NCBI GenBank assembly: GCA_028688755.1
Contig: JAQTXN010000009.1
Span: 1 to 35,977 of the forward strand
Direction of reading: 5' to 3'
Length of the DNA stretch: 35,977 nt
Origin: Methylococcales bacterium
GTDB lineage: Bacteria > Pseudomonadota > Gammaproteobacteria > Methylococcales > Methylomonadaceae
Below the pieces are notes generated by a model that worked only from the letters and a program-made list of their open reading frames with translations, searched no databases and had not been told where the DNA came from. Positions 10,401 to 18,836 of this stretch are shown piece by piece; position 1 is the first letter of the stretch, and every line of letters starts with the position of its first letter. The position numbers and the translations under genes were made by a program.

Positions 10401-10475
10401 GCCGTCGATTCGCAACATGTTTATCAAGTTGGGAAACGTAAATTCGCACGAATTACTGTTATAGCTATTACATGA
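10401..10475 (+). pseudogene. tyrS: Orphan tyrS 3'-end remnant (repeat copy 2) overlapping the bioF start
   Basis: Reads [24 protein letters not shown] against the tyrS C-terminus [24 protein letters not shown]. Its TGA (10473-10475) overlaps the bioF ATG (10472-10474). Confidence 0.9.
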
Positions 10476-11584
10476 ACCAACTTGAAAACTTAAAAGCCCA
10501 AGGCTTATACCGAACACGACGAATTATTGACGATAAAAGTGTCATCAATTTTTGCAGTAACGATTATTTAGGTTTAGCTAAAAATGAAACTGTTATTGCG
10601 GCATTCAAAAATGCCGCTGACTTTTATGGTGTAGGCAGCGGCAGCGCACATTTAATTTGTGGACACACGAAAGCACACCATTTGCTCGAAGAAGAACTTG
10701 CCGAATTCACAGGGCGCGAACGGGCGTTGCTTTTTTCAACAGGTTATATGGCAAATGTCGGCACAATTAACGCACTCGTTGGACGTGGTGACAGCGTTTT
10801 TGAAGACAAACTTAATCACGCTTCGTTGCTTGATGGCGGTTTATCTTCAGGTGCAAATTTCAAGCGTTATCCACATGCTGATTTGCCGCACCTTGAAAAA
10901 TTATTAAGCAAAACCTGTGGTGAAAAACTGATTGTGACGGACGGCGTTTTTAGCATGGACGGCGACGTTGCGCCGCTGCGCGAATTAGCAGAACTTGCCA
11001 AACAATATCACGCGCAGTTAATGGTCGATGATGCACACGGTTTGGGTGTTTTAGGTAAAACGGGTGGCGGTTTAATTGAAGAATTGAATTTAACACCTGA
11101 TGACGTGCCGATTTTAATGGGAACACTCGGCAAAGCGTTTGGGACATTTGGCGCGTTTGTCGCTGGCTCGGAAATGTTGATTGAAACCTTAATCCAATCA
11201 GCTCGAACGTATATTTACACAACGGCATTGCCACCTGCCGTAGCAGAAGCAACTCGTGCAAGTTTGAAAATTATCATTGCTGAAACGTGGCGACGTGAAA
11301 AATTACAAGCGTTGATTTCACAATTCAAAGCAGGTGCAGCACAGTTAAATTTGCCAATCATGCCATCTGATTCACCAATTCAACCCATTCTCATTGGTGA
11401 CAGTTTTCGCACCACGCAACTTAGTCAGCAACTTTTAGATGCGGGTTTTTTAGTGAGTGCCATTCGTCCACCAACTGTCCAAAAAAATAAAGCCCGTTTG
11501 CGAATTACGTTGTCGGCGTTGCATGACTTTGATGACGTGGCGCGATTACTTGAAACGCTAGACCGCTTGAACGGTTCTACCTAA
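10472..11584 (+). CDS. bioF: 8-amino-7-oxononanoate synthase
   Basis: INFCSNDYLGLA, GVGSGSAHLICGHTKAHHLLEEELAEFTG, DGVFSMDGDVAPL, VDDAHGLGVLGKTGGG, LMGTLGKAFGTFGAFVAG. Confidence 0.95.
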   Translation: MNQLENLKAQGLYRTRRIIDDKSVINFCSNDYLGLAKNETVIAAFKNAADFYGVGSGSAHLICGHTKAHHLLEEELAEFTGRERALLFSTGYMANVGTINALVGRGDSVFEDKLNHASLLDGGLSSGANFKRYPHADLPHLEKLLSKTCGEKLIVTDGVFSMDGDVAPLRELAELAKQYHAQLMVDDAHGLGVLGKTGGGLIEELNLTPDDVPILMGTLGKAFGTFGAFVAGSEMLIETLIQSARTYIYTTALPPAVAEATRASLKIIIAETWRREKLQALISQFKAGAAQLNLPIMPSDSPIQPILIGDSFRTTQLSQQLLDAGFLVSAIRPPTVQKNKARLRITLSALHDFDDVARLLETLDRLNGST

Positions 11585-11803
11585 TTTCAATCAATCGCAA
11601 AGTAGCAAAATAGCTATATTCATCAAGTTTTCTTGGCGCGTTATCGTCAAGTAAAAATCAAAATCAAAACAACGAATTTATTTCTTAATCGTAATTTTTA
11701 TTTTAGAAAACGCCATTTGAAACGATAAGTGTTACAGCTGCGTGTAATCTTACCCAGCAAGAAAAGTAGACAATACTGATTCGAAACATTTTGGAGGTTT
11801 CAC

Positions 11804-13399
11804 ATGGCAATGGTCATAAATACAAATTTAAGTTCAATTAACGGGCAGAAAAATTTAAGCGGCTCTGGTAGTTCGCTTTCAACTTCAATGCAACGCTTGT
11901 CTTCGGGGTTGCGTATCAATAATGCGAAAGACGATGCGGCAGGGCTTGCTATCGCTAATCGTATGAGTTCACAAATTAACGGCATGAACATTGCCGTTCG
12001 AAATGCTAATGACGGCATTTCACTCACACAAACTGCTGAGGGCGCACTCGGTTCGCTTACCGATACGTTGCAAAGAATGCGTGACTTGGCAGTTCAATCT
12101 TCAAGTAACGCAGGCGTTTCGGCAACGGATAGAGAAAAATTACAAACGGAATTTCGCGCATTAAGTGACGAGTTAATTCGTATCACAAACAATAGTGAAT
12201 TCAATGGTAAAAAAATTCTCAATGGCGACTTGGCAGGTGGTTTAAGCATTCAAGTAGGTGCAAATACAGATAGTAACAATCGAATAAACGTTACTGTTTC
12301 AAATATGGCAACGTTGCTTTCACCTGTAACAAAAGACTCTTTGAATCCTAAAAATGAATCAGTTGATGCAACGTTTTTTGCTGCAACTGTTTCAAATGCG
12401 TCAAATACTATTGTTGCCGATCCGCAGTTGAAAGCAGCTAATCAAGCCGCCGCATTAGCAAATGCCGCAGTTGTTGCAGCAACGTTAGCAGCGCGATCTC
12501 CTACTGATTTAGCGTTGGCAAAAGCTGCATCCGCAGCAAATCTTGCAGCAGCAAATGCGCTTTCAAATTCGTCTACTAATATCCTTGCAACGACTGTTGC
12601 AAATCAGGCGAGTAATTTAGTTGATAACGCATTTGTCGATGGTGTCACAACGGCAAACAGCCAAAACGTTGCAAATGCGGCATCTATTGGTGTAACCGAT
12701 GCCAACGTCCAAGCAGGTACAAGTACCGATGCAGCACAAGCTGCGGCACTTTTAACAACGGCAAAACAGCTTGCCGCATCTACGGCAAAAGACGTTGAGT
12801 TTGCGGGAAGAAATTTGTTTGAAATCACGATGAATTCAATTACGGGCGATTCGTTAGCCGTTCCTGATTCTAGCGTGACAGGCGTTACCAGCATTTTGAA
12901 TTCAGCGGTGGCAATTGCTGAAAAAGGTTCATTTAAAGCGGATCGCGTAGCACAAAAAGCCATGGCTGCTTTAGATATTGCAAGAGCAGTGGCTGGCGCA
13001 TCGTATGTGAACGATCCGTTAGCGACGACAACGGCAAACGAAGTGGGTAAAAAATCGTTTATTGCTAATTACAAAATTGCACAAGAAGCCTCTGCAAAAA
13101 CGGATGCAATTGCTGCAGATTATGCTTTATCAGCAATCAATCATATTGATGCCGCTATTGCAGCAATTGATACCGAGCGTTCAAATTTGGGGTCAACACA
13201 AAATCGTTTTGACACGACGATTTCGAATTTACGCAACGGTATTGAAAACCAGTCGGCGGCAAAATCTCGCATTGTTGACGCTGATTTTGCACAAGAGACC
13301 GCGAATTTGAGTCGCGCTCAAATTTTGCAACAGGCTGGTACGGCAATGCTCGCGCAAGCAAATCAGTCTGGACAAGGCGTGTTAACACTGCTTCGTTAA
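11804..13399 (+). CDS. Flagellin, paralogue 1
   Basis: Conserved D0/D1 ends: VINTNLSSINGQKNL...SMQRLSSGLRINNAKDDAAGLAIANRM; ...AQETANLSRAQILQQAGTAMLAQANQSGQGVLTLLR; Ala-rich central region. Confidence 0.96.
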   Translation: MAMVINTNLSSINGQKNLSGSGSSLSTSMQRLSSGLRINNAKDDAAGLAIANRMSSQINGMNIAVRNANDGISLTQTAEGALGSLTDTLQRMRDLAVQSSSNAGVSATDREKLQTEFRALSDELIRITNNSEFNGKKILNGDLAGGLSIQVGANTDSNNRINVTVSNMATLLSPVTKDSLNPKNESVDATFFAATVSNASNTIVADPQLKAANQAAALANAAVVAATLAARSPTDLALAKAASAANLAAANALSNSSTNILATTVANQASNLVDNAFVDGVTTANSQNVANAASIGVTDANVQAGTSTDAAQAAALLTTAKQLAASTAKDVEFAGRNLFEITMNSITGDSLAVPDSSVTGVTSILNSAVAIAEKGSFKADRVAQKAMAALDIARAVAGASYVNDPLATTTANEVGKKSFIANYKIAQEASAKTDAIAADYALSAINHIDAAIAAIDTERSNLGSTQNRFDTTISNLRNGIENQSAAKSRIVDADFAQETANLSRAQILQQAGTAMLAQANQSGQGVLTLLR

Positions 13400-13473
13400 A
13401 GTACAAAAGACCTTATGACAGAATAGATTTTGTTGTGAGGCTTTTAACATTCAACATCGCATAAAGAAAAAAT

Positions 13474-13500
13474 TAAAGTAACTAAAAAATGCGCCGATAA
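13474..13500 (+). promoter_or_regulatory. Putative sigma-28 (FliA) promoter upstream of flagellin 2
   Basis: TAAAGTAA (13474-13481), 11-nt spacer, GCCGATAA (13493-13500); close match to the FliA consensus TAAAGTTT-N11-GCCGATAA. Confidence 0.88.
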
Positions 13501-13611
13501 CCCGCGTGAGTTTCGAAATCTACAAACTTTTTTGCGATATAAAAACTTTTTGTTGTTTTAATTTAATTTACTTTTGAGCAATTTCGCTCGATAGGCTTTT
13601 GGAGAAATATC

Positions 13612-15228
13612 ATGGCACTCGTAATCAACACAAACCTTGGTTCAATCAATGGTCAAAAAAATCTAGCTGGTTCAGCAACAGGTCTTGCAACTTCAATGCA
13701 ACGTTTGTCTTCTGGCGTTCGTGTTAACAATGCAAAAGACGACGCAGCAGGTCTTGCTATTGCTGATCGTATGAGTTCACAAATTCGCGGTATGACAGTT
13801 GCTGTGCGTAATGCAAACGACGGTATCTCATTAACTCAAACTGCTGAAGGTGCATTAGGTTCATTGACTGACACGTTGCAACGTATGCGTGACTTAGCTG
13901 TTCAATCATCAAGCAACGCAGGTGTTTCGGCAACTGACCGCGCTAAAATGGACACCGAATTCAAAGCATTACAAGATGAGTTAATTCGTGTCACTCAAAA
14001 CAGCGAATTTAACGGTAAAAAAATCTTAAATGGTGACTTAGCTGGTGGTTTAAGCATTCAAGTTGGTGCAACTACTGATACAAACAGCCGTATTAGCGTT
14101 GCTGTTTCTAACATGACTAATTTGTTAACACCTGTTACTAAAGGTACTTTAGCACCACAAAATCAAGCAATTGATTCAACATTAGCTTCAACAGTAACTA
14201 ATTTGGCTGCAGGTACTACTGCTGCGGCAGATCCACAATTATCAGCGGCAAATGCGGCGGCTAAATTGGCAAACGCTGCAGTAGTTGCTGCGAAGGCTGC
14301 TGCTGCTGCTCCTGCTGATGTTGCTTTAGCAAAAGCGGCATCTGCTGCGAACTTGGCTGCGGCAAGTGCGATTTCTACTTCATCTACTAACATTTTGGGG
14401 ACAACCACTACTAACTTAGCAGCTGGTTTAGTTTCTGATGCGTTTAATAATGCAGTGACTGCTGCAAACAGCTCAAACGTAGCTGCGGCAACTGCAATTG
14501 CAACAACTGATGCAACGGTTCAAGCTGGCACATCAACAGATGCGGCTCAAGCTGCTTCATTGTTAACAACTGCAACTCAATTAGCAGCTGCAGCGGCAGC
14601 TGACGTAACATCAGCAGGTCAAAATGCTTATGCGGTAACGATGAATTCGTTGACTGGTGATACATTAACAACACCTGCAACTACCTTAGATGCAACAACA
14701 GGCAAACTTGCAACTTCTAATACGCTTAATGATGCAATTAACAGAGCTGTTCCTGGCACATTCTTAGGTGATAGAGAAGCACAAAAATCGTTAGCAGGTT
14801 TGCAAATTGCTAAAGCTATTGCTGGCGCATCTTATGTTAATGATCCATTAGCAACAACAACTGCAAATGAAACAGGTAAAGCTTCTTTCATCAATAACAG
14901 TAAATTGGTTGTTGATGCTTCTGTAAAAGCAGATGCCGTTGCAACTGACTACGCATTATCTGCAATTAACTATATTGACGCAGCAATTGCTTCAATCGAT
15001 ACAGAACGCTCAAACTTGGGTTCAACACAAAATCGTTTCACAACAACGATTTCAAACTTGCAAAATGGTGTTGAAAACCAATCAGCTGCTAGATCACGCA
15101 TTATGGATGCTGATTTTGCTGCTGAAACAGCAAACTTGAGCAAAGGTCAAATCTTGCAACAAGCTGGTACTGCAATGCTTGCACAAGCAAATCAATCAGG
15201 TCAAAGCGTACTGACTTTATTGAGATAA
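13612..15228 (+). CDS. Flagellin, paralogue 2
   Basis: Same conserved N- and C-terminal flagellin domains as paralogue 1; ends ILQQAGTAMLAQANQSGQSVLTLLR; preceded by a FliA-type promoter. Confidence 0.97.
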   Translation: MALVINTNLGSINGQKNLAGSATGLATSMQRLSSGVRVNNAKDDAAGLAIADRMSSQIRGMTVAVRNANDGISLTQTAEGALGSLTDTLQRMRDLAVQSSSNAGVSATDRAKMDTEFKALQDELIRVTQNSEFNGKKILNGDLAGGLSIQVGATTDTNSRISVAVSNMTNLLTPVTKGTLAPQNQAIDSTLASTVTNLAAGTTAAADPQLSAANAAAKLANAAVVAAKAAAAAPADVALAKAASAANLAAASAISTSSTNILGTTTTNLAAGLVSDAFNNAVTAANSSNVAAATAIATTDATVQAGTSTDAAQAASLLTTATQLAAAAAADVTSAGQNAYAVTMNSLTGDTLTTPATTLDATTGKLATSNTLNDAINRAVPGTFLGDREAQKSLAGLQIAKAIAGASYVNDPLATTTANETGKASFINNSKLVVDASVKADAVATDYALSAINYIDAAIASIDTERSNLGSTQNRFTTTISNLQNGVENQSAARSRIMDADFAAETANLSKGQILQQAGTAMLAQANQSGQSVLTLLR

Positions 15229-15301
15229 GGTTCTATACTTCTAAGCAAGGGTTGGTTTTTACTAGCTCAGGCAAATAAAGAATTAGGTTCCTAATCAAAT
15301 C

Positions 15302-15329
15302 TGCGTGAGACCTTACTGGTTCTCACGCA
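15302..15329 (+). terminator. Stem-loop between flagellin 2 and flaG (terminator or processing hairpin)
   Basis: TGCGTGAGA-ccttactggt-TCTCACGCA inverted repeat; the downstream tract is A-rich rather than T-rich, so terminator function is uncertain. Confidence 0.6.
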
Positions 15330-15353
15330 AGATGCAAAAAAATAGAGGGTGTC

Positions 15354-15767
15354 ATGAGCGATATAAATTTAAATATAACGCCTACTACTATTCCAGCTTC
15401 AACGAGAAGCCAGTCATCTGGTGTGGCAGGCGAATCAGTACAATCTGCTATTTCGGCAGTCCGTGTGGCTGATGTTTCAACTACAACCTTAACAGCAAAT
15501 GCGACGAAGGATGCAGCTAAGCAGCAACAGCTAACGACGGAAGGAGTTAAAGCCGCTGCAGCGGTAGGTGATAACGTGCTTAAAACAATCAACAAGGATT
15601 TGCAATTCCAAGTCGATGATGCAACGAAGCAGGTTGTTGTAAAAATTGTCAACAGCAAAACGGGAGAAGTGATTCGTCAAATTCCCTCTGTTGAAATACT
15701 CGACTTTATTCGAGTAATGAAAGAGCAAGAAGCGAATGCTGGTAGGCTCTATCAGGATAAAGCGTAA
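15354..15767 (+). CDS. flaG: FlaG family flagellar protein
   Basis: C-terminal LQFQVDDATKQVVVKIVNSKTGEVIRQIPSVEILDFIRVMKE is the FlaG signature; lies between flagellin and fliD. Confidence 0.92.
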   Translation: MSDINLNITPTTIPASTRSQSSGVAGESVQSAISAVRVADVSTTTLTANATKDAAKQQQLTTEGVKAAAAVGDNVLKTINKDLQFQVDDATKQVVVKIVNSKTGEVIRQIPSVEILDFIRVMKEQEANAGRLYQDKA

Positions 15768-15794
15768 TTTTATTTTTGAGATTGGAGGCAGAAA

Positions 15795-18110
15795 ATGGCC
15801 ATAACAAGTGCAGTAGGTGTCGGTAGTGGTATCGATATTAACGGAACCGTTAGCAGTTTAACGGCAGCGGAAGGGAAGCCACAACTTGATGCAATTGCGG
15901 CAAAGACAACTATCTCTCAATCCAAACTCAGTGGACTAGGCACTTTAAAAGGTGCCTTATCTTCTTTTCAGAATGCAGTTAAACAGCTTGATCAAAGTAC
16001 GACGTTTCAGTCACAACAAATAACATCAAGCGATGAGAAAATTTTGAAAGTAACAGTAGATCCCTCGTCTACGGCAGCTGCACATACAATTAAAGTTGTG
16101 GCATTAGCTAAAGCACAAAAATCTGTGTCAAATGCAGAATTTAAAACGGGTGATGTGGTGTCAGAAGGCGTGTTAATTTTCAACGACAACACAGGTGCGC
16201 CCAAATTTTCAGCAATTGTTACCAAAGGGGTGAATGATTCAATCACAGGTTTGCGTGATGCAATCAATAATGCAAAAGGAAATAATTCAGTTGTCGCCAG
16301 TGTGGTGAATGTTGATTCAAAAACATCACCAGGTACAACTGTTTCAAAATTAGTTTTAACAGCAAAAACACCAGGTAGTGCGAATTCATTTTCAATTGAT
16401 GCCTCAATTGGTGATGCGCGGTTTAATTTAAATAACGTTACAACACCTGCAAACTACGCGACGACTGACGCGACCGATGCCAGTGTCATTATTGATCCAC
16501 AACCCGTTGGCGCAACTGCACAGCGTTCTGTTGCAAGTTTAGAATTTACAGGTACAGATGTTGTTGCACCAGGAATTCTTTCTTTTAAAGATTCGGCAGG
16601 AAATGAAAAATTTTCAGTCAATATCGTTAAAGGAGGCAATGATAAAATTTTTGCCGCCATGGATGCTATTAACACTGCCCAAGGTAACGACAGTGTTATT
16701 GCGAGTGTTATCAATGTTGAATCAAAAATAAATCCAGGCACAAGCGTTTCAAAATTAGTTTTTACTGCAAAACAACCTGGTTTAGACAATAAATTTTCAA
16801 TTGATGCGTCTAAAGGCGATGTTCGCTTAACTCTTGATTCATCTCCAGCGAACGCGCAACAATCTATTTCAACAAAAGAATTTACCGATACAACTCAAGT
16901 TGCACCTGGAACGTTAACGTTCAAAGACACAACGGGGACGGCGAAATTTTCCGTAGATATTACCGCTGATATAACGAAAACGTTTGATCCAAGCGGCAAT
17001 GAGATTCCTGTTGATGAAAATGGCAATCTTGTCATTCCAACTGATGCAAATGGCAATCCTGTTGCGACTACGACGCAAACTGTCAAAGGTAATAATACTT
17101 TAGAAGATTTAAAAAATGCGATTAACTATAATCCAGAAAATAAATTAGTTCGGGCGAGTATCCTCAGTACAACGACTCCTGCAACGACTACTGAAACGGG
17201 CGAGTTCGATGCTGCAGGTAATGCAATAACAGTTACCACACCAGGTATCACGACTTCAAAACTCGTTTTGACTGCATTAAATGCTGGGGCAGACAAAGGT
17301 TTCTCTATCGATGGCAGCAAAGGTGACACGAGCTTTACCCTCGATGCTGTTAACGCCCCAGACAATTTTAAGAATACGACAACGGTTGCGACTTTTGATA
17401 CAACAGACGCTACTAATGCAAATGATGGTGGACAGGTTGTAACGCGTAGTTCAAACACAATTAGCGATGCAATTCCTGGCGTGTCATTAAATTTGGTTGC
17501 GACAGGTTCTGTAGATATTAACGTTCAACAAGACCAAACAAGTATTTCTAAGCCAATTACTTCGTTTGTTGATGCTTACAACACATTAAATAAATCATTA
17601 CAGCAATTGACAAATTATGTTGGTCCTGGCGATAGCTCTAATGGACCATTGCTTGGAGATTCAGTTGTTCAAACGGTCATCAATCAGGTTAAAAACGTTA
17701 TTAACAGCAACGTTTCCTCTGCGACAGGCGATTTTAATTCGCTCAATCAGCTTGGTATAACTTTTGATAAAAAAGGCGTAATGCAGCTTGATAGTACGAA
17801 GTTACAAGCTGCTATTTCACAAAATTTAACGTCTGTTGGTAATGTATTCGCTTCTACAAATGGTGTGGCAACACAATTAAATACGAAACTTACCCAATTC
17901 TTGGATGCTAAAGGGGCTTTGAGTTTAGAGCAAGATACGTTAAATAAAACTTTGACGGATTTGACCACACAAAAAGCTGATGTGCAGAAACGTTTAGATG
18001 CAACACAAAAGAGTTTACTTGCCCAATTTACAGCAATGGACGCTGCCGTTGCACAATTTAAGAATACGGGTTCATATTTAACTCAAGCATTTGCAGCGAA
18101 AACCAACTAA
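15795..18110 (+). CDS. fliD: Flagellar filament capping protein FliD (with expanded central region)
   Basis: N-term AITSAVGVGSGIDINGTVSSLTAAEGKPQLDAI; C-term LNKTLTDLTTQKADVQKRLDATQKSLLAQFTAMDAAVAQFKNTGSYLTQAF. Confidence 0.95.
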   Translation: MAITSAVGVGSGIDINGTVSSLTAAEGKPQLDAIAAKTTISQSKLSGLGTLKGALSSFQNAVKQLDQSTTFQSQQITSSDEKILKVTVDPSSTAAAHTIKVVALAKAQKSVSNAEFKTGDVVSEGVLIFNDNTGAPKFSAIVTKGVNDSITGLRDAINNAKGNNSVVASVVNVDSKTSPGTTVSKLVLTAKTPGSANSFSIDASIGDARFNLNNVTTPANYATTDATDASVIIDPQPVGATAQRSVASLEFTGTDVVAPGILSFKDSAGNEKFSVNIVKGGNDKIFAAMDAINTAQGNDSVIASVINVESKINPGTSVSKLVFTAKQPGLDNKFSIDASKGDVRLTLDSSPANAQQSISTKEFTDTTQVAPGTLTFKDTTGTAKFSVDITADITKTFDPSGNEIPVDENGNLVIPTDANGNPVATTTQTVKGNNTLEDLKNAINYNPENKLVRASILSTTTPATTTETGEFDAAGNAITVTTPGITTSKLVLTALNAGADKGFSIDGSKGDTSFTLDAVNAPDNFKNTTTVATFDTTDATNANDGGQVVTRSSNTISDAIPGVSLNLVATGSVDINVQQDQTSISKPITSFVDAYNTLNKSLQQLTNYVGPGDSSNGPLLGDSVVQTVINQVKNVINSNVSSATGDFNSLNQLGITFDKKGVMQLDSTKLQAAISQNLTSVGNVFASTNGVATQLNTKLTQFLDAKGALSLEQDTLNKTLTDLTTQKADVQKRLDATQKSLLAQFTAMDAAVAQFKNTGSYLTQAFAAKTN

Positions 18111-18136
18111 TTAACACAAAATTTTAAGAGTACGTT

Positions 18137-18538
18137 ATGGCAGCAGTAATGAATAACAGACGCTATGCAAATCAATATGCGTCTGTACATACAGAAAGTA
18201 TTGTCGAAGAATCGACACCTCATGCGTTAATCCAAATGCTAATGGGTGGTTTTTTGATGCAGGTGAATGCCGCAAAAGGGGCAATTGCTCAAAATAACTG
18301 GGAAGCAAAAAGCACTCATATTTCACGTGCAATTTCTATCATCGGTGGTTTGATTGATGGTCTTGATATGGAACGTGGCGGTTCAATTGCCGAAAACTTA
18401 ACTCGCCTGTATGAGTACATTAACGCAAAGTTATTTCAAGCAAGTGCTGAAAATAGCCTTGAAATTTTAGATGAGGTGAGTGAGCTGATGCGCTCTGTGA
18501 AAGAAGCGTGGGACGCAATTCCCGAAGAACATCGCTAA
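18137..18538 (+). CDS. fliS: Flagellar export chaperone FliS
   Basis: RRYANQYASVHTESIVEESTPHALIQMLMGGFLMQVNAAKGAIAQNNWEAKSTHISRAISIIGGLIDGLDMERGGSIAENLTRLYEY. Confidence 0.95.
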   Translation: MAAVMNNRRYANQYASVHTESIVEESTPHALIQMLMGGFLMQVNAAKGAIAQNNWEAKSTHISRAISIIGGLIDGLDMERGGSIAENLTRLYEYINAKLFQASAENSLEILDEVSELMRSVKEAWDAIPEEHR

Positions 18539-18539
18539 A

Positions 18540-18836
18540 ATGAGTACGTTGTTACAAGAGTTGGATTCGTTTTCATTAAAAATCACGAAAGCGATAGAGT
18601 TAAATGATTGGGAAGATCTTTCGGCGATTTTGACAGTTCGTCAAGCGCGTTTGGAGTCACTTTCAAACACTCAATTGACTGTCGAAGAGCAACGTATATT
18701 AGAATCGTTTCAAGCAATGGACAAGTTATTCATAGATGCTGTTTTATCTAAAAAAATGGAATTGCTTAAGGAATTTCAAACGGTAGCGCAAGGTCAAAAA
18801 TGTGTAAAAGCCTATTACGCTACCGCAATAAATTAA
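18540..18836 (+). CDS. FliT-like flagellar chaperone
   Basis: 98 aa helical protein directly after fliS; positional and composition evidence (RQARLESLSN, MDKLFIDAVLSKKMELLKEF). Confidence 0.65.
   Translation: MSTLLQELDSFSLKITKAIELNDWEDLSAILTVRQARLESLSNTQLTVEEQRILESFQAMDKLFIDAVLSKKMELLKEFQTVAQGQKCVKAYYATAIN

Noticed and set aside
11680-11740. Possible FliA-like promoter upstream of flagellin 1 (AACGATAA with weak TTTAGAAA at the right spacing)
   Set aside because: The -10 matches partly and the -35 poorly; not strong enough to call.
12604-12963. 119-aa minus-strand ORF inside flagellin 1, and similar antisense ORFs in flagellins, fliD, aspS and priA
   Set aside because: They lie antisense to well-supported genes and have compositions explained by Ala/Thr-rich codons on the other strand; no independent start context or domain.
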